Source: a virus. From it: a stretch of DNA of 25,307 nt. Under the pieces are notes generated by a model. That model had not been told where the DNA came from. It ran no database searches and saw nothing but the letters and a program-made list of their open reading frames with translations. The stretch is taken from positions 1 to 25,307 of IMG/VR virus record IMGVR_UViG_3300022874_000043. One strand, written 5' to 3'. The position numbers and the translations under genes were made by a program. This document shows positions 1 through 7,684 of the stretch, piece after piece. Position 1 is the stretch's first letter, and each line of letters starts with the position of its first letter.

Positions 1-577
1 CATTCGCGCATGCGAACATATTATAGCCATTGATATAACATGTCCAATAAGCAATAATGCCTGATCTGTTTCCTACCAGCTTAACATAGGGACCGACATA
101 GATACCCTTACCTAATTCTACGTTTAAATCACCAGATTCAAAACCTATGCAATGCGCCCAGTTTGAATCGCTTACTGCAAAAGCTGTGGGAAATGCGTTC
201 CCTACATTATTGTCTATCAGCGATGTATAAAAATAAATATTTGCTGTTCCATTTTGTATTCTCTTAACTACGGACCCCTTGTAATATGTCATTGATGTAT
301 GCCATTCGGGGATCCCTTCCTGCAGGGTATATCTCTGCTGGTAGGAATGAACATATAATGATGAATTCATATCCTCAAGGAATGGGGCCTTACTGCCGTC
401 AGATGCTGTTACACAGGCATCCTGCAATCCTGTGCTCCATGCGGCCAGATCCTGGATCGTTGCGATGTCCTTTGTGTTGACCTGCGATCCAGCTGCTTTT
501 GAACCAAATTTCCCGAAGTATGATGCTGCTCCGGTCTCACCGAATAATTTAAGCTGTGCCCTGGTTAAACGTGCCAT
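1..577 (-). CDS. Tail fibre / receptor-binding protein, N-terminal part (3' end off window)
   Basis: The reading frame is open from the ATG at 577 to the left edge, giving 192 residues of a longer protein. It starts MARLTRAQLKLFGETGAASY and then has a region with the pattern of phage fibre N-termini that dock on the baseplate (GSKAAGS, ATIQDLAAW, LQEGIPEWHTSMTYYKGSVV). The gene follows the J-like baseplate gene directly, where contractile phages usually put fibres. An AGGAG lies 7 bases before the ATG and overlaps the stop of the upstream gene, so the two are probably translationally coupled. The receptor-binding tip is not in the window, so nothing can be said about specificity. Family assignment is by resemblance and position. 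Confidence 0.75.
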   Translation of the reverse strand, partial: MARLTRAQLKLFGETGAASYFGKFGSKAAGSQVNTKDIATIQDLAAWSTGLQDACVTASDGSKAPFLEDMNSSLYVHSYQQRYTLQEGIPEWHTSMTYYKGSVVKRIQNGTANIYFYTSLIDNNVGNAFPTAFAVSDSNWAHCIGFESGDLNVELGKGIYVGPYVKLVGNRSGIIAYWTCYINGYNMFACAN

Positions 578-587
578 GTGTACGCTC

Positions 588-1766
588 CTATGTGATCGTT
601 ATATTCGTCGACGCGACCGTGAATTTATATTGCTTTGTGCTCGTTAGTTCTGTTTCGCTATACGTTATCCCGTCGTCAGAAACGCCCAGGCTTGTCACAA
701 TACCTTCCGTTTCAATTGCCAGGATAATGCCGACCAGCTCTGATGCGATAGCCTGCTGTCCGAGCTTATAAAAGTTAGCCAGCGCAGTCGCCATCTCAGT
801 TTTTACATATGCGGTATCCGGTGTACTGCCGTCTTTTGTCGTCAGTGTAAATCGTATATAAAGCGGCGTATAAAGCGGCCGATCAAACGAGGCCGTAAAT
901 GATAAACTGTTTGGCCGGGATACGTTATATGTGCTGGACCCTTTCATCCCGCAGCCCATCGGCTTTTTCTCATAGATAACCTGGCCGATGTCCGCCTCGG
1001 CTCCGTTCTCTACGATTGCCCATATAGAATGCGCCAGGACGGTGTCCACTGTCCCGACCGTGTCGTTCACTACTACCAGCGCATCTGTCACCGAGTCTGC
1101 TGCCAGCAGGGCCGCCTGGATCGCATCTGAGCTGCCGGTCCCGGCAAGCATGAAACTTTTCAGCCTACGGATCCGCAGGTCAGCATCCGATTCGCCGTCT
1201 ATCCCCTGCACCGTAGCTCCGGCCGCATTGTTCACTGTGGATGCGCCGTCTACGACCGTGACAATGTTCGTAATCGTGTTATTCGTGATCAATACAGCGC
1301 CGATATCTTTTGATCTAAAACTGAGCGTTGCGGCCCCGGCGATGCTGAATGTGTAGGAAGCGTTCAAGTAGAACTGGTTGCCCGCGTCATCCTCTACGGT
1401 GAAAGCCGATGCAGTTGGATCCCCGTCAAGCCCTACAAGGTTCACTCCCTTCGTAACGGTCACCAGTACCCCGACGTAGGTGTATGTCGCGCCCTGCCTG
1501 GTCAGCCCATTGATCGCGGCCCGATGGTCCAGGATCGCGCCGTAGGCTGATTCCGGGTTGAATGAGTTATACGTTGCGACCAGGTTCTCCAGCATATCAG
1601 CGGCCGCCTGCGCATAAATATTGATCAGCTGGCCGTCCGGGCTGGTCGGATCTACGTTGATATCTGTCCCGTAGATTGTTTTCATTGCCTCAGTCAGTTC
1701 GTCGATTATATCGTTTGCTGTCCTTACATGAAGCCCTAATGTATCAAGCTGGTTTTGGCCGCTCAT
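588..1766 (-). CDS. Baseplate J-like wedge protein
   Basis: A 392-residue protein with the layout of the Baseplate_J family (P2 gpJ, T4 gp6-like). The N-terminal helical part (about 1-90) includes VDPTSPDGQLINIYAQAAAD, typical of the family start. A beta-rich centre follows (about 100-190), then the conserved region around GIDGESDADLRIRRLKSFML (about 188-207), and a C-terminal domain. It forms the wedge ring that ties the hub to the fibres. Its start overlaps the stop of the gp25-like gene by 4 bases, and the tail fibre gene follows 10 bases after its stop. The order gp25-like, J-like, fibre is the usual one. Confidence 0.9.
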   Translation of the reverse strand: MSGQNQLDTLGLHVRTANDIIDELTEAMKTIYGTDINVDPTSPDGQLINIYAQAAADMLENLVATYNSFNPESAYGAILDHRAAINGLTRQGATYTYVGVLVTVTKGVNLVGLDGDPTASAFTVEDDAGNQFYLNASYTFSIAGAATLSFRSKDIGAVLITNNTITNIVTVVDGASTVNNAAGATVQGIDGESDADLRIRRLKSFMLAGTGSSDAIQAALLAADSVTDALVVVNDTVGTVDTVLAHSIWAIVENGAEADIGQVIYEKKPMGCGMKGSSTYNVSRPNSLSFTASFDRPLYTPLYIRFTLTTKDGSTPDTAYVKTEMATALANFYKLGQQAIASELVGIILAIETEGIVTSLGVSDDGITYSETELTSTKQYKFTVASTNITIT

Positions 1767-2122
1767 AGTATGTTCTCCTGGGTTATGGTCGCCTGGAATG
1801 CCGTGCCATATATAGTCTCTACCGAATAGCTTATGTCCATTTGCCGGGCCGCGTCCTGCACAGCAGTCACTTCAATAACCTTGACGACCCCGTATGCCTG
1901 GATTATGTTTGATTTGATGGCCAGTTTCAGTTCCTCTTCTTTCCCTTTATCCAGCAGATACCGCCAGTCCAGGCCGTCCTGCAGGTTGAAAAAACAGTCA
2001 CCTTCCCATCCCAGTAGCCGGCTACGTATGTTCTGCGCGATCGCCAGGTCCTGTACCACATAATTATTAAGGCCCTTTCCGAATGTCCAATCGCCGCCTG
2101 AATCCAGTGCTCTTATTCTCAT
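1763..2122 (-). CDS. gp25-like baseplate wedge protein
   Basis: At 119 residues this has the size and pattern of the GPW/gp25 family. It starts MRIRALDSGGDWTFGKGLNN, then has a helical part with DLAIAQNIRSRLLGWEGDCF and a C-terminal beta part (VIEVTAVQ, ISYSVETIYG). In T4 gp25 and P2 gpW this protein nucleates sheath assembly on the baseplate. The aligned segment LDWRYLL matches where family members have a Gly-Trp/Tyr-rich loop. It overlaps the J-like gene by 4 bases and begins 2 bases after the spike gene. Confidence 0.85.
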   Translation of the reverse strand: MRIRALDSGGDWTFGKGLNNYVVQDLAIAQNIRSRLLGWEGDCFFNLQDGLDWRYLLDKGKEEELKLAIKSNIIQAYGVVKVIEVTAVQDAARQMDISYSVETIYGTAFQATITQENIL

Positions 2123-2124
2123 AA

Positions 2125-2763
2125 TTAATCCTTATACAAAAGTGCTTGAAATTCTGCTTTTTGTGCTTCCAGCGCTGCTATGGATGCGGCGTTGATTACG
2201 TGAGTGCCGGAGTCCACGGAGATGGTCTTTAAAACGTCAATAAGGCCTTCTATTAGCCCCAGCAGGCTTTTGGTGGCATTCTCTATGTTCGCCTTGTTTG
2301 ATGCCAAGGAAACGCGCACAGCGTTGTCCACAAGGCCTGTTTCGCTGGCCGCCCTGGCCGCTGGCGGGGCTACCAGGCTGTAAATGCCTACCAGCGCGAT
2401 CCCGTCCGACAGGTCGTGTGTCCGATCAGTAGCCGGTTCAGCTTCGTTCCCGTAGGTATGCCAGGTATCAATGTTTCGATCAGAGAATAGTACAATGCAA
2501 TAATCCCCTGCTGCTATTGGGAAATAAAGAGATCCTGTCCCGCCATAAGGCAAAAATACCGGGCAGTTCACTAATAATGGGTATGATACAATTCTATCGA
2601 TTGCGTTCCGTTTAACCACAATCTGTATCGAAGCGGTTGCCAGCGCTGCGCTGTATGATTTGATTTGCCCGACCTGGACGCAGTTCATTTTCTTTGAGAA
2701 TTTCTTTCTCAAGTATGTTACAAAATCGCCGAGGTCCGGCTCAGTCAGTGGTCCTTTTATCAT
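2125..2763 (-). CDS. Baseplate spike protein (Gp138-type OB domain)
   Basis: A 212-residue protein. Residues about 25-130 look like the Gp138 N-terminal OB-fold domain of small membrane-piercing spikes: an MNCVQVGQIKSYSAALATAS start, a strand rich in basic and hydrophobic residues, then FPIAAGDYCIVLFSDRNID, where the GD..ll.f..R..D pattern is diagnostic. The rest is a helical linker (NIENATKSLLGLIEGLIDVL) and a short tail. No lysozyme domain is visible. The spike sits at the tip of the tube below the hub. The gene overlaps the hub gene by 4 bases. The C-terminal part is shorter than a typical beta-helix needle, so the tip may be simple. Confidence 0.8.
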   Translation of the reverse strand: MIKGPLTEPDLGDFVTYLRKKFSKKMNCVQVGQIKSYSAALATASIQIVVKRNAIDRIVSYPLLVNCPVFLPYGGTGSLYFPIAAGDYCIVLFSDRNIDTWHTYGNEAEPATDRTHDLSDGIALVGIYSLVAPPAARAASETGLVDNAVRVSLASNKANIENATKSLLGLIEGLIDVLKTISVDSGTHVINAASIAALEAQKAEFQALLYKD

Positions 2764-3707
2764 GATTTAATTAACGGCCGGAATGGCTGGCCGTACCTAT
2801 CCCATAACATTAGCGACGTTACGAGCTCGCCGGACACAGCTCCGCTGATTGTCCCGATATGGTTCATTCCTACTATTTTAAAATCGCCGTTGCATTCTTT
2901 GACCTGGCTCTCGAGCCTTACTAATTGGCCCATCCGCAGCGATGGTTCGAATAATGTTTTGATATCAATTCGTGTGCCGAATTTCTTGGGGACCTCTAAC
3001 AGGCCAGATGACGCATCGATGACTACGGCTCCGGCATTTATGACCTCATCTTCTGTGGTCAGGAAAACTTTTTCCCGGTCAACATATACCGGGCCGTATT
3101 TGCTGCTCCAGATGTCCTCTATATACTCCCACGATTTCCCGGCGAATACCGCATGCTCCATTGTATCGGTTGTGCTCGACATATACCCCAAGCTTAGCGT
3201 TGGGCAGTCATCTATCAAATCGTTTAATATGTCCGCTACTTTTGTTCTGCGTTCATAGCTTCTGTGCGATTCGCCATACTGCATAGCAAAACTGCCGTCA
3301 TACGCGCTGATGGTTGTTTTCCATTCTGTCCCCGGCCGCTCGGAATACGCATACTCGATATTCCCTTGAAAGATAATCGTTTGTTTAGCTCCGTATCCGG
3401 CCGAGAATGTTATCGGCTTATATAGTCTGTCGCCTTCTTTATCAAGTTTATCTTTATAGATAAGATCTCTTACTGATTTATTGAGGTTCGTTATGATGAT
3501 ACTTGCTCTGTGCGCCGATGCCTTAATGGCAGTGTTGACGGTGAATTGTATGGTCAGCGGGTCCGTGATCGTGATGGTATACTTCTGCGCAGCCTCTTGA
3601 ACATTCGGCCCGGTGTAAGATCCACCCGCGAGCCCGGCCTTCCTTAGTGTTTCAAGCTGGACAGGATTTGTCTGTATTTCTATTGTGTATGTCCTATTTA
3701 ATTTCAT
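2760..3707 (-). CDS. Baseplate hub protein (gp27 / gpD-like)
   Basis: A 315-residue protein in the hub position, immediately before the spike gene and after the plug gene, with 4-base overlaps on both sides. The N-terminal half has the strand pattern of tail-tube-like domains (ITDPLTIQFTVNTAIKAS, ASIIITNLNKSVRDLIYKD, ITFSAGYG, TIIFQGNIEYAYSERPG). The TEWKTTISAYDG and YERRTKVADILNDLIDD segments resemble late control D / cyanophage Pam3-type hubs. It would form the trimeric adapter between the tube and the spike. Assignment rests on these patterns and on strict gene order. Confidence 0.8.
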   Translation of the reverse strand: MKLNRTYTIEIQTNPVQLETLRKAGLAGGSYTGPNVQEAAQKYTITITDPLTIQFTVNTAIKASAHRASIIITNLNKSVRDLIYKDKLDKEGDRLYKPITFSAGYGAKQTIIFQGNIEYAYSERPGTEWKTTISAYDGSFAMQYGESHRSYERRTKVADILNDLIDDCPTLSLGYMSSTTDTMEHAVFAGKSWEYIEDIWSSKYGPVYVDREKVFLTTEDEVINAGAVVIDASSGLLEVPKKFGTRIDIKTLFEPSLRMGQLVRLESQVKECNGDFKIVGMNHIGTISGAVSGELVTSLMLWDRYGQPFRPLIKS

Positions 3708-4054
3708 GGTGCAGGATATCCTTGTACGAACGCTGTTGCGCTTGCAAGATCAGCTGCATTCAATAAATACAATTCACTGCGCGCAGTCAAGAAATCGTCT
3801 ACTTGGAATGGCTCGACATCGTCGTTTGATACACAGGCTATCCCGAACGTGTCGAGATCCGCAAAACTCCAAAGCAAATTGGGATGGTTGGTTATAATTA
3901 TATTCGATACATTTATATTATCGCTGGTTATGTCCATTGCCCATCTTTGGATTGCCGGCATGAACCGGAGCGTTAAAGATAATGATACGCCGTCATCGCT
4001 TACCATGGCAAGCACTTGTGTTCCGTTATCCGTTAAAGAATCAATCAATCTCAT
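3704..4054 (-). CDS. Baseplate plug protein (DUF6983 / Pam3 gp18-type)
   Basis: A 116-residue, mostly beta-strand protein (LRFMPAIQRWAMDITSDN, NIIITNHPNLLW, FGIACVSNDDVEPFQVDDF, SELYLLNAADL). Size, pattern and place between the Dit-like protein and the hub match the small plug protein described for simple contractile baseplates such as cyanophage Pam3. The W.MDI motif followed by a leucine-rich strand and the Y.LL end are what I used to recognise it. It overlaps both neighbours by 4 bases, so all three are probably translated as a coupled block. Confidence 0.75.
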   Translation of the reverse strand: MRLIDSLTDNGTQVLAMVSDDGVSLSLTLRFMPAIQRWAMDITSDNINVSNIIITNHPNLLWSFADLDTFGIACVSNDDVEPFQVDDFLTARSELYLLNAADLASATAFVQGYPAP

Positions 4055-4887
4055 TGAGGAAGTCCTCCGCTTAACCGATATCCGAGGTTTAGTTTGCTGC
4101 CGAATGTTGTCGGTGTCCCTTTAATTTTACCCGCGTCAGTGGGCTCTTGCCGCTGCGGTAAAGCCAGCGCGGAAGTTGTCATTTTATTAACCGGGCTCAA
4201 TGAAACCTGAGTGACCCGTATTTCTTTCAATGATACCGTGATGCTGCTGTAAAATTTGCTATCCTCTCCCTGCTGGAACCTTATGCTTTCAATGATCATA
4301 TTGCCATCAAAATATTCGTATGGTGTTTCGACGGAACACATCTCGCGGTTCGCCCACATTTCTTTTAGTTCTCCATACGCTTTCTGTTGTGCGGTTTCTG
4401 TTGCGCCGCCGGTGAATAATCCTACTATGTTTTTTGCCCGCGCCATGTAATTGTCTATTTTATTGACGACGCTGGTCCCCTTTGATATAACCTTCTGAAT
4501 ATCCTGTAATCCTTTCGGAGTATACTTCCCGAGGTACGCCGGCACAGTTGTCAGTAAGGTTTGCGCGGTATTCAATAATCCAAGTACGCCGGACGGGTTT
4601 GTGTTGTAAACAAGCTCACCGACGAGCCCCTGTAATTTTAGGCGGATCGGTTGTATTGCTACATGGTCATGCGCGGCAAAATTATCCTCTACATAATGGT
4701 CGGTGATATCTGATTGGAATTGTGTTGTCTCCTCAAGCTGCGCATCAAATACAAAACCGTTTATCCCGCGGCCGCCCTTTGGATGTAAAATGTATTTATT
4801 GATCAGGCTGTCAGCGCCGGATCGAATATAAGAAGCGGCCCCGACCACCTTCCCTGCTCCAGATCCTACTGTTGAAAATATGGACAT
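4051..4887 (-). CDS. Dit-like baseplate/tail protein
   Basis: A 278-residue protein directly after the tape measure. Residues about 45-95 (FVFDAQLEETTQFQSDITDH through VAIQPIRLKLQGLVGEL) have the pattern of the Dit-like N-terminal domain: a short strand, SDITDH, then HV and an I.LKL.G.VG strand. The centre (about 100-175) is helical and low in conservation. The last third returns to strands (EYFDGNMIIESIRFQQGEDS, SSITVSLKEIRVTQVSLSPV), as expected for a ring at the tail end that receives the hub. It is separated from the tape measure by 9 bases and overlaps the plug gene. Confidence 0.7.
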   Translation of the reverse strand: MSIFSTVGSGAGKVVGAASYIRSGADSLINKYILHPKGGRGINGFVFDAQLEETTQFQSDITDHYVEDNFAAHDHVAIQPIRLKLQGLVGELVYNTNPSGVLGLLNTAQTLLTTVPAYLGKYTPKGLQDIQKVISKGTSVVNKIDNYMARAKNIVGLFTGGATETAQQKAYGELKEMWANREMCSVETPYEYFDGNMIIESIRFQQGEDSKFYSSITVSLKEIRVTQVSLSPVNKMTTSALALPQRQEPTDAGKIKGTPTTFGSKLNLGYRLSGGLPQ

Positions 4888-4896
4888 AGTTACCTC

Positions 4897-5904
4897 TTAT
4901 TGCTGGTCTGCCATTTCGTGCTGCAGTGCCTGTTTCGCTATAAAGGCATCTTTCGCATAATCCCCGGTCCCGTACATATTAATCGTTAATGGGCCAATCC
5001 GGGATCCAGCCACATCTGGAGTTAGACCCGCCTTATCTTTTCCCCAGTATATAGATTGTTTGTATAGGTTCGGGACGTTCTGCAATAAGTTTAAGCCAAA
5101 ACCAAGCGGAGTTGTACTTAGATACGGGCCCATCCTCGAGGAATAATATCCCGCTCTCTCAAATACAGTTCCAGCTTTACCCGATGCATCTATTATTTTT
5201 GCGTTTAATAGTCTCTCTGCTTGATGTAATACTTTTGAAAAAGTAGGGATTATCAGTGTTATAAAATCCTGCGATACCTTTCGCCATGATTGGCTTAGCG
5301 CAATCATTTCTTTGTCAAGCGCAATAGCGGATTCTCGTTGCGATTGCAACATTGACAATTCGTTCCCGCTGGGAAAAGCATCACGAAATTCCTTCCCGCG
5401 CGAATCAGGCATATTCATTAACGATCGGTCAATACGCATTGTCCCGAGCAACATTGCTGCTCGCATCGGTCGGTCGCTGTATTCGCTTGCCAATGTATCA
5501 AGTATATTTTTAAGATTGGTTGCTACATCAGCTCCCATGTCTACCCCGAGTCGCATAAATCCTTCGGGGATTTGGCCGCCTTCCCGAACACTCTCCATAG
5601 CCTCTCTTAATCCCAGAAATGATCTGGTCATTGTTTCTCTTGCTACACCATACTTTTCAGCCGCTATTTGCCACCGCTGTAACGAGTCTACGGAATCGTT
5701 CGTCACGCTATCGAAATCACGGAATGACCGGGCGCTCTCCATTGTACCCTGGAACATTCCTTTTAATGTTGTTGTGATTCCATACAGGCCGGCTACGAAG
5801 GCAGCTGATTCGATTACGCCCCTCCGCATCGCAGATGCGAACTGGTTGATTTTTTGTACCTCAGTCCTTACGCCTAAAGAAACAAACAACTCACCTATGC
5901 GCAT
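4897..5904 (-). CDS. Tail tape measure protein, short
   Basis: Position between the chaperone and the Dit-like protein identifies this 335-residue protein as the tape measure. It starts MRIGELFVSLGVRTEVQKIN, has a hydrophobic segment (residues about 34-50, AAFVAGLYGITTTLKGMF) and long helical stretches rich in Arg, Glu and Ser (about 60-235). It is much shorter than the 600 or more residues common in myophages. At the usual rule of about 0.15 nm per residue it would specify a tail near 50 nm (inference). Its SD sequence (AGGAG, 7 bases before ATG) and its first 8 bases lie inside the 3' end of the GIY-YIG gene. Confidence 0.75.
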   Translation of the reverse strand: MRIGELFVSLGVRTEVQKINQFASAMRRGVIESAAFVAGLYGITTTLKGMFQGTMESARSFRDFDSVTNDSVDSLQRWQIAAEKYGVARETMTRSFLGLREAMESVREGGQIPEGFMRLGVDMGADVATNLKNILDTLASEYSDRPMRAAMLLGTMRIDRSLMNMPDSRGKEFRDAFPSGNELSMLQSQRESAIALDKEMIALSQSWRKVSQDFITLIIPTFSKVLHQAERLLNAKIIDASGKAGTVFERAGYYSSRMGPYLSTTPLGFGLNLLQNVPNLYKQSIYWGKDKAGLTPDVAGSRIGPLTINMYGTGDYAKDAFIAKQALQHEMADQQ

Positions 5905-6566
5905 TTTAAACTCCTGCTATACCGACCTTTTTCGTTTCTTACAAGGTCAGTTCTATTTTTCGCGACTATGCTTAATTTTAATCTTGTTTCTTCTGAATGG
6001 TGCTTTCCTGCCATTGGTGCTGGAGAATTCCCTTTTTTCGATTGACTGATTTTTTCTCTTGTTTCTTCACTTCTTACTTTCCCATAGTTCCCGTGCATAG
6101 AACCTTTTATTTTAGATAGGGCTTCCCCTATTTTCTTTTTTGTTGCTTCTAAATGTTTTTTGCCGAACATCGCATTTAATTCACCGCTTAAGTGGACACC
6201 GTACATCCCATTTTTATCTCCACAATTTCTCTTATTTTCTTTCCATCTTTTCTTAGTCTTTTCTGATTGATTCCTTCCTGTCATAACAGTATTACCGCCG
6301 ATTGATTTGTTATAGACATTCTCTCTACCTAATAATTGCCTATACTTTGAGATAAAATATATCTCTGTAGTATCAATCAATTCTCTGCTAACACAATAAC
6401 ACAAAAGCGTTACGGTAAAGTTCTCCCTTCCGTATTTTTTAACAGCTACTTTTATTGAGTCGCCGCTCCCATAATAGCTTGTTTTAAATGCCCCTCTTTT
6501 TTGACCGACATATATTTTTTTATTTAGGAGATTCTTAGTTAAATAAACATATCCGTATGTTTTCAC
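5895..6566 (-). CDS. GIY-YIG homing endonuclease with NUMOD3 repeats
   Basis: A 223-residue free-standing homing endonuclease of the T4 Seg type. The GIY-YIG domain is at residues 1-95: YVYLT then IYVGQ are the two signature tripeptide regions, followed by YYGSGDSIKVAVKKYG, a Glu in the helix near TTEIYFISKY, and VYNKSIGG. The C-terminal half has several NUMOD3-type DNA-binding repeats (NAMFGKKHLEATKKKI, GNYGKVRSEETREKI, GKHHSEETRLKL). Translation appears to start at a GTG directly after the stop of the chaperone extension, with GGGG 6-7 bases before. The gene is inserted between two normally adjacent tail genes and keeps the downstream ribosome binding site inside its own end. Confidence 0.92.
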   Translation of the reverse strand: MKTYGYVYLTKNLLNKKIYVGQKRGAFKTSYYGSGDSIKVAVKKYGRENFTVTLLCYCVSRELIDTTEIYFISKYRQLLGRENVYNKSIGGNTVMTGRNQSEKTKKRWKENKRNCGDKNGMYGVHLSGELNAMFGKKHLEATKKKIGEALSKIKGSMHGNYGKVRSEETREKISQSKKGNSPAPMAGKHHSEETRLKLSIVAKNRTDLVRNEKGRYSRSLKCA

Positions 6567-7195
6567 TTAGTCCCCTTTATTCAGTTCCATGAATGCTGCC
6601 TCGTAATCTTTTATAAAAATATCGTATTCTAACATTTTCATAACCGTCGATGCGTTCATCTGCAGCACCTTCCCCGGGTCCCCGCCAGCGTATCCTGCTT
6701 TTGCCAGCCGTAAGGCTATGATCCATTCGCGGCCGATTCTTACTTCTGTTTCGGGATACCGGAATTTATCAGCCGGCTTATTTTTAACACAGAAAGAAGG
6801 TCGGCCAAAAAAGGGAGGCAGTTCACCTCGACGATCTTCGAGCAGATGGCATAGTAATCTTTCCTGGCCTGGCTGCCTACGCGCGGATCATCAAACAGCG
6901 CCGGGGTTACCCGTACATTCTCATATACCGCTTTCCCGCCACAGGCCATGATGCAAGCACGCACCACAGGCGAGGATGCTACGGAAGTTACCTTATTAAT
7001 AAATAATGAGAATACACCGGATGTCCCGCGGAATGTCTGGATTGGATCTTTTGGATCGATGTCCGTATTAAGTATGTCGTCGTTTAATTCAAGCGTCCCG
7101 ACGGCCTTGATCAATGCGTCATTTAATGCGATTGCATGCTCGAACGAGCTCTCCGTTACAGTTAGCTTCGCCCCACTTTCAAGTTTAAATTCCAT
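6567..7195 (-). CDS. Tail assembly chaperone, -1 frameshift (long) form
   Basis: Shifting back one base at 6806-6812 joins the first 130 codons of the 6740-7195 gene to a 79-codon extension, giving about 209 residues. The extension has no start codon of its own close to the junction and reads like protein: PADKFRYPETEVRIG, EWIIALRLAKAGYAGGDP, and an end FIKDYEAAFMELNKGD typical of the T-part of tail chaperones. The frame is open from about 6889 to its stop at 6567, right before the GIY-YIG gene. Many tailed phages make short and long chaperones this way (lambda G/GT). Frameshifting itself is inferred. Confidence 0.75.
6740..7195 (-). CDS. Tail assembly chaperone, short form
   Basis: A 151-residue protein between the tube gene and the tape measure, the standard place for the lambda G-type chaperone that coats the tape measure during tail assembly. 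It begins MEFKLESGAKLTVTESSFEH and continues with AIALNDALIKAVGT and a helical domain with VRACIMACGG and CLPFLADLLSVLKISRLI. An SD (GGAG) lies ahead of the ATG. The last 20 or so codons overlap a second reading frame in the -1 register that continues for 79 codons, so this is the zero-frame product of a likely frameshifting pair. Confidence 0.8.
   Translation of the reverse strand: MEFKLESGAKLTVTESSFEHAIALNDALIKAVGTLELNDDILNTDIDPKDPIQTFRGTSGVFSLFINKVTSVASSPVVRACIMACGGKAVYENVRVTPALFDDPRVGSQARKDYYAICSKIVEVNCLPFLADLLSVLKISRLINSGIPKQK
6806..6812 (-). promoter_or_regulatory. Candidate -1 slippery heptamer (T TTT TTG)
   Basis: In the zero frame of the chaperone gene the codons are CCT TTT TTG, so the heptamer T TTT TTG has the X XXY YYZ layout needed for tandem -1 slippage. 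It lies 66 bases before the zero-frame stop. Slipping here enters an open frame with a clear chaperone C-terminus. A second, weaker option is GTTAAAA near 6783-6789. No stimulatory hairpin was worked out. Confidence 0.6.
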
Positions 7196-7211
7196 TCGTT
7201 TATCTCCATTT

Positions 7212-7667
7212 CTATGCGATTACCTTCCCGGCATTGCCGAACATAATGTTGTATACTGCTACGCTCTGCTCTGTGTCGCCTTCTACGTTGCTCTTTGCGT
7301 CCACCTGGCGCTTTATCAATCCGCCGGAGCACTGATAGATTACGTCAGCGATGTTTCCTGCGCCATCCCCGGTCCGCTTTACAAACAGGCCGGTCAGTAG
7401 GATGAACTTAGAAAAGTCGTTGATCTGTTCCTGTAGCCGGCTGTGCATATATTTATCATCCGCCGAACCGATCAGCAGTCTCAGCGCAACATCTACGACC
7501 TTGCCCTGCTCATTAAAGGCATATATCATGTTGCCGTTTTTTGATGCCTTCAAGTTTGCCAGATCGTTCGGGAAGCCAAGCGTTACGGCATCCCCGTCGG
7601 CCAGGTCAGTCAGCACTCGTGAGTCGATTTGTATAACATCTGCTCCTGTTAACGATGTTGCTCCCAT
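7212..7667 (-). CDS. Tail tube protein (DUF3277-type)
   Basis: A 151-residue protein encoded right after the sheath gene and before the chaperone, the standard place for the inner tube of a contractile tail. Segments VIQIDSRVLTDLADGDAVTL, LRLLIGSADDKYM, FVKRTGDGAGNIADVIYQC and SVAVYNIMFGNAGKVIA fit the DUF3277 family, with the alternating strands of tube proteins. A good SD (AGGGAGG) precedes the ATG at 7667. It would polymerise on the hub and tape measure and be surrounded by the sheath. Confidence 0.85.
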   Translation of the reverse strand: MGATSLTGADVIQIDSRVLTDLADGDAVTLGFPNDLANLKASKNGNMIYAFNEQGKVVDVALRLLIGSADDKYMHSRLQEQINDFSKFILLTGLFVKRTGDGAGNIADVIYQCSGGLIKRQVDAKSNVEGDTEQSVAVYNIMFGNAGKVIA

Positions 7668-7684
7668 TTTAATCCTCCCTCATA

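Noticed and set aside
5312-6049. 245-codon open frame on the plus strand
   Set aside because: It is antisense to the tape measure and the end of the GIY-YIG gene, has no recognisable domain, and all supported genes are on the minus strand.
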